DNA of 64,000 nucleotides from Bradyrhizobium genosp. L. Its GTDB lineage: Bacteria > Pseudomonadota > Alphaproteobacteria > Rhizobiales > Xanthobacteraceae. Shown in pieces: positions 33,666-41,343 of this stretch (positions within the stretch are counted from its first letter, which is position 1; the number at the start of each line of letters is the position of its first letter). The translations under genes and the position numbers were made by a program. The notes below the pieces were generated by a model, which was not told the origin of the DNA, did no database searches, and worked only from the letters and a program-made list of their open reading frames with translations. The stretch covers positions 5,022,001-5,086,000 of the forward strand of contig NZ_CP061378.1 of NCBI RefSeq assembly GCF_015624485.1, read 5' to 3'.

Positions 33666-34106
33666 ATGCAACGAGATGGTCAATATGCAGCCTGGTTCCG
33701 GACGCCGCGCGGCGAAGGCACCGGAATAGTCTATCTCGCAAACGGCACGATCTCCGGCGGCGACTGCATGTTCGCCTATGGCGGCTCCTATCAGCTCGTC
33801 GATGACCGCTTCACCGCGACCTTGACGACGCGCCGGTTTGCCGATGGCCCGACCACCGTGTTCGGCTGCGACGAGGTCGAGGCGGAGCTGATCGGCCAGT
33901 TCAACGGCAATCGCGCGGTGTGCACGGGTACCGCGAGGCAGGCGCCCGGCGTGCGCTTCGAGGCGACACTGTTCCTGCAGCAGCACGAGACGGACCCCGC
34001 GCCCCGACCGCGCGAAGCGCCGACACGCGCCGAGCTGGCTCGGCTGCCGACATTCCCCATCAACCGCCGCAGCGCAAAGCCGTTCGCCGGAAAGCGCGTC
34101 GGCTGA
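33666..34106 (+). CDS. GrlR-like protein (T3SS negative-regulator family fold)
   Basis: A 146-residue protein. The first 110 residues fit the GrlR family pattern: MQRDGQYAAWFRTPRGEGTGIVYLANG, ISGGDCMFAYGGSY, DDRFTATLTTRRFADGPTTVFGCDEVEAELIGQFNGNRAVCTGTARQAPGVRFEATLF. GrlR of attaching/effacing E. coli is a lipocalin-like protein that binds GrlA; rhizobial homologues are mostly of unknown role. A Pro/Arg-rich tail of about 35 residues follows. A GTG at 33657 is an alternative start. No secretion-system genes are nearby. Confidence 0.6.
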   Translation: MQRDGQYAAWFRTPRGEGTGIVYLANGTISGGDCMFAYGGSYQLVDDRFTATLTTRRFADGPTTVFGCDEVEAELIGQFNGNRAVCTGTARQAPGVRFEATLFLQQHETDPAPRPREAPTRAELARLPTFPINRRSAKPFAGKRVG

Positions 34107-34526
34107 TCACGGCTTGGCCGCCGCCTTTTTGGCCGCCTTCTTTACCGGCTTTTTCTCCGGCTTCTTCTTGGCCTGGTTGAATGCGATCGCGGCGCGGATC
34201 ATCGCCTTCAGCGCGCGCTCGTTGATCTTGTCGCCCTCGAACAGGTCGATTGCACGGCGCTCATTGCCTTCGAAGCCGGCATTGAACAGTTTGTCGGGAT
34301 CCGGCAGCTTGGCGCCGTACATGAAGGTCAGCTTGACCTTGCCCTTGTGGGGATTGCCGACCGCGATGATGCCGTCGCGTTCCCAGACCGGGCTGCCCAT
34401 CCACTTCCATTCCTCTGTTATTTCAGGATCGGCGGCGAGAATGATCTTGCGCAGGCTGGCGAGCGTCGTGCCGCGCCAGTCACCGGTTTCGGCGATCATC
34501 CGGTCGATCTGTTCTGACGGGGTCAT
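34107..34526 (-). CDS. DUF1801 (YdhG-like) domain protein with Lys/Ala-rich tail
   Basis: A 139-residue protein. The DUF1801 fold is visible in PSEQIDRMIAETGDWRGTTLASLRKIILAADPEITEEWKWMGSPVWERDGIIAVGNPHKGKVKLTFMYGAKLP. It ends in a histone-like KKKPEKKPVKKAAKKAAAKP-type tail, which may bind nucleic acid. The start at 34526 follows GAGG at good spacing; ATG 34556 would add ten residues. It is the last gene of a four-gene ArsR-led run. Confidence 0.7.
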   Translation of the reverse strand: MTPSEQIDRMIAETGDWRGTTLASLRKIILAADPEITEEWKWMGSPVWERDGIIAVGNPHKGKVKLTFMYGAKLPDPDKLFNAGFEGNERRAIDLFEGDKINERALKAMIRAAIAFNQAKKKPEKKPVKKAAKKAAAKP

Positions 34527-34560
34527 GGCTGCCTCATGTTTTGCCGTTCGTGCCATGCAA

Positions 34561-34794
34561 TCACATCTGCGATGCCGGCGTCGATCCCCTCGCCATCCGC
34601 CGCGGCGCCAGATAGGGCAGCGCGAACATATAGAGGCCGGTGAGCAGCAGCGGAATCAGCGGGACCAGTGCCAATAGTCCGATCCAGACGGCCGGCACCT
34701 GCAGGATCATGGCGACGATATTGGCGATCACCGCCAGCGTGAAGGCGATCGAGAGCCAGCGGTGGAGCTGGCGGATTGCATTGTTCCAGTTCAA
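34561..34794 (-). CDS. Small two-helix membrane protein
   Basis: A 77-residue protein with two membrane helices (HRWLSIAFTLAVIANIVAMIL and IGLLALVPLIPLLLTGLYMFALPYL). No family name can be given with confidence. It lies 60 bases after the SRPBCC gene and just before the DUF1801 gene, so it is probably co-transcribed with the ArsR operon. Confidence 0.65.
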   Translation of the reverse strand: MNWNNAIRQLHRWLSIAFTLAVIANIVAMILQVPAVWIGLLALVPLIPLLLTGLYMFALPYLAPRRMARGSTPASQM

Positions 34795-34854
34795 TGGGAC
34801 CTCCTTGTTCGATAGTTCTGAACACTTGCTTCGGTCATGGCGAGGAGCCGCGCC

Positions 34855-35286
34855 TCACTTCTCCCGCGCCACGACCTGCTCGAGCTTCTCGAAGAACTGC
34901 TTCCATCCGGCATGCGCGCCGCCAAAGGCCTGCTTGTGATGCGGCTGGAAGCCGGCCTGCTCGACGCGCAGATGGGTTCCGGTCGCCGTCGGCGTCAGCG
35001 TGAAGGTCACCACGCTCTCGATGTGGAAAGCCGGATCGTCGTTGGCGTGATTCCAGGTGTAGGACAGCGTCTTGTGCGGCTCGACGGCGAGCACCTTGCA
35101 GTCCAGCACGGCGCCCCACTCACCGCGCAGATTGAAACCGTGCCCGACCTCGGGCTTGAAGTCGTTCTTCATCAGCCACTCCTCGATCAGATGCGGTTGC
35201 GTCAGCGCGCGCCAGAGCTTTTCCGGCGAATGGGGAAATTCGCGCTCGACGATCGCGGAGCGCGTTTCAACGGTTGGCTTGCTCAT
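34855..35286 (-). CDS. SRPBCC/AHSA1-domain protein
   Basis: A 143-residue START-fold protein: ETRSAIVEREFPHSPEKLWRALTQPHLIEEWLMKNDFKPEVGHGFNLRG, then VLAVEPHKTLSYTWNH and VVTFTLTPTATGTHLRVEQAGF, ending in a WKQFFEKLEQVVA helix. This is a complete version of the fold whose start is seen at the window's left edge. The ATG overlaps the ArsR stop by four bases (ATGA). Confidence 0.85.
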   Translation of the reverse strand: MSKPTVETRSAIVEREFPHSPEKLWRALTQPHLIEEWLMKNDFKPEVGHGFNLRGEWGAVLDCKVLAVEPHKTLSYTWNHANDDPAFHIESVVTFTLTPTATGTHLRVEQAGFQPHHKQAFGGAHAGWKQFFEKLEQVVAREK

Positions 35287-35606
35287 TGGTCCATCCTTTT
35301 GAGGAGATCTTCGAGGTGGTCGAACCGGCTCTCCCAGAAGCCGGCCATCCGGCTGGTCCAGTCGATCAGCGGTGCCAGCGCGCCAAGCTGTGCGCTGTAA
35401 TGAGTCTGACGCCCCTCATGGCGATCGCGCACCAGCCCGGCCTGCTTCAGCAGGCCGAGATGCTTCGAGACCGCCGGCTGCGAAATCCCGGCCTGGGCCG
35501 TCAGCGCCCCGACCGTCTGCTCGCCGCCGCGGCACAGTCGCTCGAAGATCGCCCGGCGGGTCGGGTCGGCGAGCGTTCGGAACAGTGCGTCGTGGGCGCT
35601 GGACAT
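35283..35606 (-). CDS. ArsR-family regulator paired with SRPBCC protein
   Basis: A 107-residue winged-helix repressor: ALFRTLADPTRRAIFERLCRGGEQTVGALTAQAGISQPAVSKHLGLLKQAGLVRDRHEGRQTHYSAQLGALAPLIDW. It is similar throughout to the ArsR at 122-448, so the two pairs are paralogous. No metal-site cysteine pair is seen; the single Cys in LCRGG is not in a known sensor position. Two palindromic operators lie just upstream. Confidence 0.87.
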   Translation of the reverse strand: MSSAHDALFRTLADPTRRAIFERLCRGGEQTVGALTAQAGISQPAVSKHLGLLKQAGLVRDRHEGRQTHYSAQLGALAPLIDWTSRMAGFWESRFDHLEDLLKRMDQ

Positions 35607-35615
35607 GGTTGATAA

Positions 35616-35657
35616 ATAACCCGCTGGTTATGGATTAACTCATAACCTAACGGTTAT
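35616..35657. promoter_or_regulatory. Two tandem ArsR operators
   Basis: ATAACC-CGCT-GGTTAT at 35616-35631 and ATAACC-TAAC-GGTTAT at 35642-35657: the same 6-bp inverted repeat with a 4-bp spacer, twice, 26 bases apart. They lie 9 and 35 bases upstream of the ArsR start codon, which implies autoregulation by two dimers on one promoter. Confidence 0.8.
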
Positions 35658-35659
35658 AG

Positions 35660-36565
35660 ATCAGTCAAGCCCCTCTGCTCGTCATTCCGGGACGTGCCTC
35701 TTGGCGGGAGGCCGGAACTATATTCACGATGGTGGTTATGCTTCGCATGCTCCGAAATGACGGAGAGTGACGTGCTGTGTGACTGCCCGACGGGCAACTC
35801 AGCAAAACCTGTCAATCCCGCTGCAAGAAAATAATTCGTTTTATCGGAAGAGCGAATTGGTGTATAGATGTCGCGTCTCACCCGATCGAGGGGCGCTTCG
35901 CGGTCGTCATTAGTGTTGCGGTGAGATGCGGTGGACGCCGAGTGCGCGAAGACGTAGCGCGCGCAAGGCGGACGGTGAAGTCGTGCAGGCCTGACGCCCT
36001 AGTGGCAGGTGTTGATTCCAGTGATGCGAAAGCGTTGCGGATGACGGTGACACAAAAGCCCAGTCTCGCCGGGGCGAGCACGTATAAGCCGTAACCCATC
36101 GCGCAGGGAAAGCCGGGTTGTTCCGGTTACACCTGTGGTCCTACCCCGGTGCTTTTTGTTGCACCGGGCCCATGGGTGCAATCGGCACCCGGCTTTCCCT
36201 GCGCCCTCTGCTAACCGAGGGCGGAACGACAAGCAAAGCTCGGGCAAAACATGTCGCGAGATGGCGAAGCTGTACCCTCATCCACACCTGTCATCGCCCG
36301 ATTTAATCGGGCGACCCAGTACGCCGCGGCCTCTCGGCTCAAGCACTGCTGCCTCTGGAATACTGGATCGCCCGGTCAAGCCGGGCGACGACACCGAGTA
36401 GGCTGTTTGACATGTGAATCACAATCGACGTCGTCCTGGCGAAAGCCAGGACCCATTACCCCAACGGCCTGTTGGTGCGCGACGCTGGGGCCGCAGTCCC
36501 GTTCACAATCACATTCGGTGGTTATGGGTCCTGGCTTTCGCCAGGACGACGAAGAGGAAACAGCG
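35660..36565. repeat. Cluster of dispersed intergenic repeats, no genes
   Basis: About 900 bases with no credible gene. From left to right: a CGTCATTCCGG-type repeat (about 35679-35765); a longer element (about 35870-36260) that encodes, on the minus strand, the spurious peptide GAGKAGCRLHPWA... found many times in bradyrhizobial genomes; paired short palindromes CGCCCGAT/ATCGGGCG (36295-36313) and CGCCCGG/CCGGGCG (36369-36387); and a 31-base inverted pair at 36430-36460 and 36520-36550 (GTCGTCCTGGCG..., one mismatch) enclosing 59 bases. Confidence 0.65.
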
Positions 36566-36569
36566 AGCG

Positions 36570-37355
36570 CTACGTGAACGTCGCCTCCACCTTGCCGAGC
36601 CCGTCGAGCTCCATCAGCACGGTGTCGCCCGCCTTCAGCCAGATCGTTTTCACCAGGCTGCCGGTCAGCACGATCTGGCCGGCATGCAGGCCTTTGCCTT
36701 CGGCGGCGAGATGATTGGCGAGCCAGGCGAGTGCGTTGTGGGGATGGCCGAGCACGTCGGCGCCGCTGCCGCGTCCCTCCTCCTTGCCGTTGACGATGGC
36801 GCGCCCGGTGACGCGCAACAGATCCGGCGCGGTGATGTGCGGCACGGCCGCGCCGAGCACGCAACCGGCAGCGAAGAAATCGTCGGCGATCAAAGTCGGC
36901 GCGCCCAGCGTCTCCCATTTGACGTAGCGGTCGTCGACGATCTCGATCGCGGGATGATAGGCCTCGATCGCCTCGGCGACCCACTCGGCGGTGAACGGCG
37001 CTTCGCCGGGCGCGAGGTTGCGCTTGAGCCGCACCGCGATCTCGCATTCGACACCTACATGCACAAAGTCTGCCGCCGGCAGGCTCACGCCACTCACGTG
37101 CACCACCTTCTCGAACACGCCGCCGCCACAGGGATGGGTGATGCCCATATAGTCCTGCATCACCGCGCTGGTGCAGCCGATCTTGTAGCCGACGAGATCG
37201 CCGACTTGGCCGCGCAACAGGTCGTGCAGCGCGCGCTGCACCTGATAGCCCTCGGCCTCGTCGCGCGGAACGGCGTCCTTCGGCAGCGCCTTCAGCGGCG
37301 CGCGGCTGCGGCGCCCGGTGGCGATTGCCTTTGCGGCCGCGAGGATTCTGTCCAT
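36570..37355 (-). CDS. 2-keto-4-pentenoate hydratase-type (FAH superfamily) enzyme
   Basis: A 261-residue hydratase of the MhpD/HpcG group: RDEAEGYQVQRALHDLL, VGYKIGCTSAVMQDYMGI, GVECEIAVRLKRNLAP (the metal-binding ExE region), EAYHPAIEIVDDRYVKWETLGAPTLIADDFFAAGCVLG and GHPHNALAWLANHLAAEGKGLHAGQIVLTGSL. Relatives hydrate 2-hydroxypenta-2,4-dienoate-type intermediates in meta-cleavage of aromatics. No other aromatic-cleavage gene is nearby. It lies 87 bases downstream of an NAD-dependent reductase gene on the same strand. Confidence 0.8.
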   Translation of the reverse strand: MDRILAAAKAIATGRRSRAPLKALPKDAVPRDEAEGYQVQRALHDLLRGQVGDLVGYKIGCTSAVMQDYMGITHPCGGGVFEKVVHVSGVSLPAADFVHVGVECEIAVRLKRNLAPGEAPFTAEWVAEAIEAYHPAIEIVDDRYVKWETLGAPTLIADDFFAAGCVLGAAVPHITAPDLLRVTGRAIVNGKEEGRGSGADVLGHPHNALAWLANHLAAEGKGLHAGQIVLTGSLVKTIWLKAGDTVLMELDGLGKVEATFT

Positions 37356-37442
37356 AGCCGCAGCCTCCCTGTTGTTCTGCTTGCTCGATGCAATTCAGCA
37401 CTCAGGGACGCCGCTGGCAAGCGGCGCAGAGGACGCTGCGAC

Positions 37443-38471
37443 TCACGCCTTGACGAGGCCGAGCCGGATCAGGCTCTCGGCGGTCGCAACCAGCATCTCC
37501 TCGTTGCTGCGCGGACGCCAGCCGAGCAGGTTTTGCGCCTTGGCGCTGGTGGAACGCCTGACCTTGCCGAGCAGCGGCAGCGCCGCGCGGGCCAGCGGGT
37601 TGCGCAGCGCGGCGAGCCGTATCAGCCAGTCGGGCGCCTGGAACCGGGGCACGCGCCGCGCCTTGCTGCCGAGTTTTGCGCGCAGCACGCGGCCGACCTC
37701 GAGGATCGACAAGGTTTCACCGGAGACCGCGAGGAAGCGCTCGCCTTTGGCTTTCGGCGACATCATCGCGCGCAAATGCAGGTCGGCGACGTCGCGGACA
37801 TCGACGAGGCCGAAATGGATCCGCGGCACCGCCGGCATCGCGCCGTCGAGCAGCGCCTTGATGATGCCGATCGATTCCGAGAAGTCCGGCCCCAGCGCCG
37901 GGCCGAACACGGCGGTCGGATTGACCACGGCGAGCTCGAGCCCGCCTCCCTCGCGCGCAACAAAATCCCAGGCGGCGCGCTCGGCCAACGTCTTGGATTT
38001 CGGGTAGGCCTGCACGTCCGCGCTGTCGAGATTGGACCAGGTGGTTTCGTCGAACGGCGTCGTGCGCTCGGGATGGCCGTAGCCGATCGCGGCAAACGAC
38101 GAGGTCACGACGACGCGCCTGGCGCCGGCGTCGCGCGCGGCGCGCAGCACGCGCAGGGTTCCTTCACGTGCCGGGATGATCAGCGCATTGTCGTCCTCGG
38201 GCACGTTGTTGATCAGCGGCGACGCCACATGCATCACGTAGTCGCAACCGGCCGCCGCCTCGCGCCAGCCATCGTCGCGCAACAGATCGGCGGTGATGAA
38301 GCCGATCCTGTCAGGCGTGGCAGCGCCGCCCTCGCGCAGCATCGCGATCACGTCCTTGGCGCGATCGGGATTGCGCACGGTGGTGCGCACCTCGTGCCCG
38401 GCAGCGAGCAGCTGCAGGATGACATGCGCGCCGATAAAACCAGATCCGCCGGTGACCAAAACCGTGCTCAT
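37443..38471 (-). CDS. NAD-dependent epimerase/dihydroflavonol reductase-like protein
   Basis: A 342-residue extended SDR: TVLVTGGSGFIGAHVILQLLAAGH (GGxGFIG), MHVASP, RVVVTSSFAAIGYG and the active-site AYPKSK (YxxxK). The overall pattern (VNPTAVFGPALG, VDVRDVADLHLRAM) is that of dihydroflavonol-4-reductase/aldehyde-reductase-like enzymes. The start at 38471 is the first residue of the Rossmann strand. An HxlR regulator is divergently encoded 118 bases away and is its likely controller. Confidence 0.82.
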   Translation of the reverse strand: MSTVLVTGGSGFIGAHVILQLLAAGHEVRTTVRNPDRAKDVIAMLREGGAATPDRIGFITADLLRDDGWREAAAGCDYVMHVASPLINNVPEDDNALIIPAREGTLRVLRAARDAGARRVVVTSSFAAIGYGHPERTTPFDETTWSNLDSADVQAYPKSKTLAERAAWDFVAREGGGLELAVVNPTAVFGPALGPDFSESIGIIKALLDGAMPAVPRIHFGLVDVRDVADLHLRAMMSPKAKGERFLAVSGETLSILEVGRVLRAKLGSKARRVPRFQAPDWLIRLAALRNPLARAALPLLGKVRRSTSAKAQNLLGWRPRSNEEMLVATAESLIRLGLVKA

Positions 38472-38589
38472 GCCGTTCCGCCCTCTCCCATGGTTCGGGC
38501 GCGGCGCGGAGATCGCGCCGCCCACCCTGCACAGGCCGCATCTGGTCACTATCTCAGTCGGGACAAGTAGGATGAAATTGGGGACCAGT

Positions 38590-39000
38590 ATGGAAATCAA
38601 TACCACCCATCCATGCGACTGCGACGACAGCGAGAGCTGCCCGACCGATCCGGCGATCCTGATCGAGTTCAAGCATGCGATCCACACGCTGAGCGGCAAA
38701 TGGAAGCTGGAAATCCTGTTTCTGCTGATGCAGGGCGGCGTGCGGTTCGGCGCGCTGCGCCGCGCGCTCGTGCCGGTCACCCAGCACATGCTGACCGCGC
38801 AGCTGCGCGAGCTCGAACGCGACGGCCTGGTGTCGCGAAAGGTGCTCGCCGAGAAGCCGCTGCAGGTCGAATACGAGCTGACGGATTCGGCCTGGGGCCT
38901 GCTGCCGGCGTTTCGCGAATTGCTGACGTGGTCGAAAGCTTACGGCCCGCGGCGCGGTGTGGCGAGCAGCGAGACGATACTCGGAGTTGGCATGAGCTGA
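38590..39000 (+). CDS. HxlR-family regulator (divergent to the epimerase gene)
   Basis: A 136-residue MarR-like winged-helix protein: AIHTLSGKWKLEILFLLMQGGVRFGALRRALVPVTQHMLTAQLRELERDGLVSRKVLAEKPLQVEYELTDSAWGLLP. A cysteine-rich N-terminus (PCDCDDSESCP) may sense oxidation or electrophiles, as in B. subtilis HypR/YodB, although a direct link is not shown. GGGGA sits at proper distance before the ATG at 38590; ATG 38572 is less well placed. Confidence 0.8.
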   Translation: MEINTTHPCDCDDSESCPTDPAILIEFKHAIHTLSGKWKLEILFLLMQGGVRFGALRRALVPVTQHMLTAQLRELERDGLVSRKVLAEKPLQVEYELTDSAWGLLPAFRELLTWSKAYGPRRGVASSETILGVGMS

Positions 39001-39176
39001 ATGATGCCGAGCTCCCGAAGCACCGGAATTGCGCGCCCCTCTCCCGCTTGCGGGGAAAGGGAAGCGCGATCAGCCCAGGAATAAAGACCGAAGCGATGTC
39101 GAGAGTACGCGTCATCTTGGCGACGCAGAGCTGCAGCCGGCGCGCGCCGGAATCAATCTGTGGCGGTTCACCGCCA

Positions 39177-39587
39177 CTATTCGTCGCGATAGACCTTCTC
39201 GCGCTTCTCGTGGCGTTCCTGCGCCTCGACCGACAGTGTTGCGATCGGACGGGCTTCGAGCCGTTTCAGCGAAATCGGCTCGCCGGTCTCTTCGCAATAG
39301 CCGTAGGTGTTGTCTTCGATGCGCTGCAGCGCCGCGTCGATCTTCGAGATCAGCTTGCGCTGACGGTCCCGGGCACGGAGTTCGATCGCGCGGTCGGTTT
39401 CGGAGGATGCGCGGTCGGCGAGGTCCGGGTGGTTGACGTTCTCTTCCTGCAAGGTCTGCAGCGTGATCTTCGATTCGCGGAGGATCTCGTCCTTCCAGGT
39501 CAGGAGCTTGACGCGGAAATAGTCGCGCTGCCGCTCATTCATGAAAGGCTCTTTTTCAGTCGGCCGGTAGTTCTTCAGCTTTTCCAA
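39177..39587 (-). CDS. dksA: DksA-type RNA polymerase-binding factor, cysteine-poor zinc finger
   Basis: A 136-residue DksA. The coiled-coil tip motif DxxDxA is intact (Asp55, Asp58, Ala60 in PDLADRA) with SSETDRAIELRARDRQRKL after it. The globular C-terminal part has only one cysteine (Cys98 in YGYCEETGEPISLKRLEARP); the other three zinc ligands of E. coli DksA are replaced. Such C/T-type proteins work without zinc in other bacteria. The conserved YRPTEKEPF lies before the first ATG (39542), so the TTG at 39587 is preferred; the ATG start would give 121 residues. It modulates transcription with ppGpp and is commonly found in bradyrhizobial flagellar loci. Confidence 0.8.
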   Translation of the reverse strand: MEKLKNYRPTEKEPFMNERQRDYFRVKLLTWKDEILRESKITLQTLQEENVNHPDLADRASSETDRAIELRARDRQRKLISKIDAALQRIEDNTYGYCEETGEPISLKRLEARPIATLSVEAQERHEKREKVYRDE

Positions 39588-39639
39588 AGGCAGCCATGTC
39601 CCTGTCAGGCGGAGGGAACAACCCCCCTCCGCGCGGCGC

Positions 39640-39668
39640 CTTATATAGCTAGGTCTTGTGACAGACAA
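39640..39668 (-). promoter_or_regulatory. Candidate sigma-70-type promoter of dksA
   Basis: On the minus strand TTGTCT (39668-39663), 17 bases, TATAAG (39645-39640). Transcription would begin near 39633, right at a GGAGG-containing hairpin (39609-39616 paired with 39625-39632, GCGGAGGG/CCCTCCGC) located between promoter and start codon. Confidence 0.45.
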
Positions 39669-39752
39669 TATCTGCAACCAGGAAACGCGGGCGACCCCCA
39701 ACACCTTGCACAGGCAAACTTATCCGCGCCGGCCGGGGGCCCCCCGAACCGG

Positions 39753-40364
39753 TCAATAACCGACCGTAAAACGCTTGCCGAGGTGCGCCGGACGCTCGAT
39801 TTCGTCGGCGAGTGCAACTGCGAAATCCTCGAACGAGATCGAGCTCTTTCCGGCCGGATCGGTCAGGAGCTGGTCGGTGCCGAGGCGGAACTTGCCGGTC
39901 CGCTCGCCGGCCACGAACAGCGCCGAGGGCGACAGGAAGGTCCAGTTCAACTCCTTCTCCTGGCGCAGCAGATCGAGGAATTCGGCGCCTTTGCTGGCCT
40001 CGGCCTTGTATTGGGCGGGGAAATTGGGGGTGGTCACCAGCCGGACACCGGGCGCCACTTCGAGGCTGCCGGCCCCGCCGACCACGAGATAGCGGCCGAC
40101 CTTGGAGGCTTTCGCCGCCCCGATCAGCTTGGCCGGATCGCTCACCGTGAAATGGACCGAAGAGATCGCAGCGTCATGGCCGGCCCACAGCGCGGCAAGC
40201 GCGGCCTGGTCGTTGACGTCGCCCTTCCGGGCGGTGACGCCGGGCAGATCGGCGATCTTCTCCGGATTGCGGGCGATGGCGGTCACGGTGTGGCCGCGGC
40301 GGGCGAGTTCCGCAGTGATGCGCGAGCCGGCCTGGCCGGACGCGCCGGCGATGGCGATCTTCAT
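39753..40364 (-). CDS. NAD(P)H-binding (NmrA/SDR-like) protein
   Basis: A 203-residue atypical SDR: MKIAIAGASGQAGSRITAELARRGHTVTAIARNPEKIADLPGV (GxxGxxG variant GASGQAG), then VVGGAGSLEVAPGVRLV and NWTFLSPSALFVAGERTGKFR. This is the BVR-B/NmrA-type pattern that has no YxxxK motif. GGAGACTTGAG precedes the ATG at 40364. The HxlR gene 105 bases away is divergent and shares the operator region, a very common pairing for this reductase type. Confidence 0.82.
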   Translation of the reverse strand: MKIAIAGASGQAGSRITAELARRGHTVTAIARNPEKIADLPGVTARKGDVNDQAALAALWAGHDAAISSVHFTVSDPAKLIGAAKASKVGRYLVVGGAGSLEVAPGVRLVTTPNFPAQYKAEASKGAEFLDLLRQEKELNWTFLSPSALFVAGERTGKFRLGTDQLLTDPAGKSSISFEDFAVALADEIERPAHLGKRFTVGY

Positions 40365-40415
40365 CTCAAGTCTCCGTTTGATGGTTTCCAATAGTGACTA
40401 GATAGCCAAATGGAT

Positions 40416-40438
40416 GTAAGTGTGAAGAACGCACTTAC
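40416..40438. promoter_or_regulatory. HxlR operator palindrome
   Basis: GTAAGTG and CACTTAC form a perfect 7-bp inverted repeat with a 9-bp spacer, midway between the divergent NmrA-like and HxlR genes. Weaker outer arms GTGAC (about 40394) and GTCAC (40441) surround it. The position and dyad suggest HxlR binding to both promoters. Confidence 0.7.
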
Positions 40439-40469
40439 GCGTCACCTGATTACGCGGGAGTAACCAGCG

Positions 40470-40856
40470 ATGAAAGCCGCCAGCCCGAAACCGGACGCCT
40501 ATGCCGCGAATTGTCCGACCCGCCAGATCCTCGATCGGGTCGGCGACAAATGGGCGGTGCTGATCCTGCTGCTGCTGCGCGGCGAGCCAATGCGGTTCAA
40601 CCAGCTGCGCCGCGCGATCGAGGGCATCTCGCAGAAGATGCTCTCGCAGGTGCTGAAGAGCCTCGAGCGCGACGGGCTGTTGCGCCGCCGCGCCATCGCG
40701 ACCGTGCCGGTCACGGTGGAATATTCGATCACGCCGCTCGGGCTGACGCTCGCCGAGGCGGTCGATCCGCTGCGCGACTGGGCTGAGGCCAATCTGAAGG
40801 AAGTGCTGGCGGCGCAACGCCGCTACGACACGCAGCGCAAGGCGCACGCAGCATGA
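40470..40856 (+). CDS. HxlR-family regulator (divergent to the NmrA-like gene)
   Basis: A 128-residue winged-helix protein: NCPTRQILDRVGDKWAVLILLLLRGEPMRFNQLRRAIEGISQKMLSQVLKSLERDGLLRRRAIATVPVTVEYSITPLGLTLAE. The conserved cysteine before helix 1 (ANCPTRQ) is the residue used for redox sensing in HxlR proteins such as QorR/YodB. It likely represses its own gene and the NmrA-like reductase through the palindrome at 40416-40438. Confidence 0.85.
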   Translation: MKAASPKPDAYAANCPTRQILDRVGDKWAVLILLLLRGEPMRFNQLRRAIEGISQKMLSQVLKSLERDGLLRRRAIATVPVTVEYSITPLGLTLAEAVDPLRDWAEANLKEVLAAQRRYDTQRKAHAA

Positions 40857-40881
40857 GATGAGTTAGTCGATGGCGGAAGGA

Positions 40882-41295
40882 TCAGTACTGGCCGGCCTTG
40901 GCGAGCTCGACCTCGACGCGCAGCTCGATCTCTCCGAGCACGGCATCGAGGCCGGGATCGCCGGAGGATTCCTTCAGATTTGCGGCGGCGGTGCGCAGCC
41001 GGCTCACCGTCGCGGCATCGAAGTTGCCGGAGAGCAATCCGAGCTTGAGATCGTCGAGCACATCGAGCGCGCCCTTGCCGCGCGCCACCGAGCGCTTGCG
41101 GCGTTCGGTCGGATCCTCGATGCCTTGCAGCGCCATCAGCGCATCGAGACTGGCTGTGGCCTTCGGCGCGGTGGTGGCGCGGACCTCGTCCTGCGCGGAC
41201 GCAGCATCCGGCAGCGAGAAGCCGCTCGACGAGGTGCGGCGGGTCGAGCTGGTGGACGTGCCAATCGTGGTGCCGTTCGGTCCGGTGATGCGCAT
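40882..41295 (-). CDS. fliX: Flagellar assembly regulator FliX
   Basis: A 137-residue FliX-like protein: MRITGPNGTT start, a Ser/Thr-rich linker, then ASLDALMALQGIEDPTERRKRSVARGKGALDVLDDLKLGLLSGNFDAATVSRLRTAAANL and GLDAVLGEIELRVEVELAKAGQY. In Caulobacter FliX couples basal-body assembly to the activator FlbD at sigma-54 promoters. It is divergent from flgI, and a near-consensus CtrA box lies upstream. FlbD itself is not in the window. Confidence 0.85.
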   Translation of the reverse strand: MRITGPNGTTIGTSTSSTRRTSSSGFSLPDAASAQDEVRATTAPKATASLDALMALQGIEDPTERRKRSVARGKGALDVLDDLKLGLLSGNFDAATVSRLRTAAANLKESSGDPGLDAVLGEIELRVEVELAKAGQY

Positions 41296-41343
41296 CGCAT
41301 TGATCTCGCAGACTTGGGTAGCGCGAGCATCGCCGCCTTATGG

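Noticed and set aside
35999..36247. 82-codon frame encoding GAGKAGCRLHPWA...
   Set aside because: A frequently annotated but spurious product of a dispersed bradyrhizobial repeat.
36414..38570. 718-codon open frame antisense to hydratase and epimerase genes
   Set aside because: Shadow frame starting in a dispersed repeat; no domain visible.
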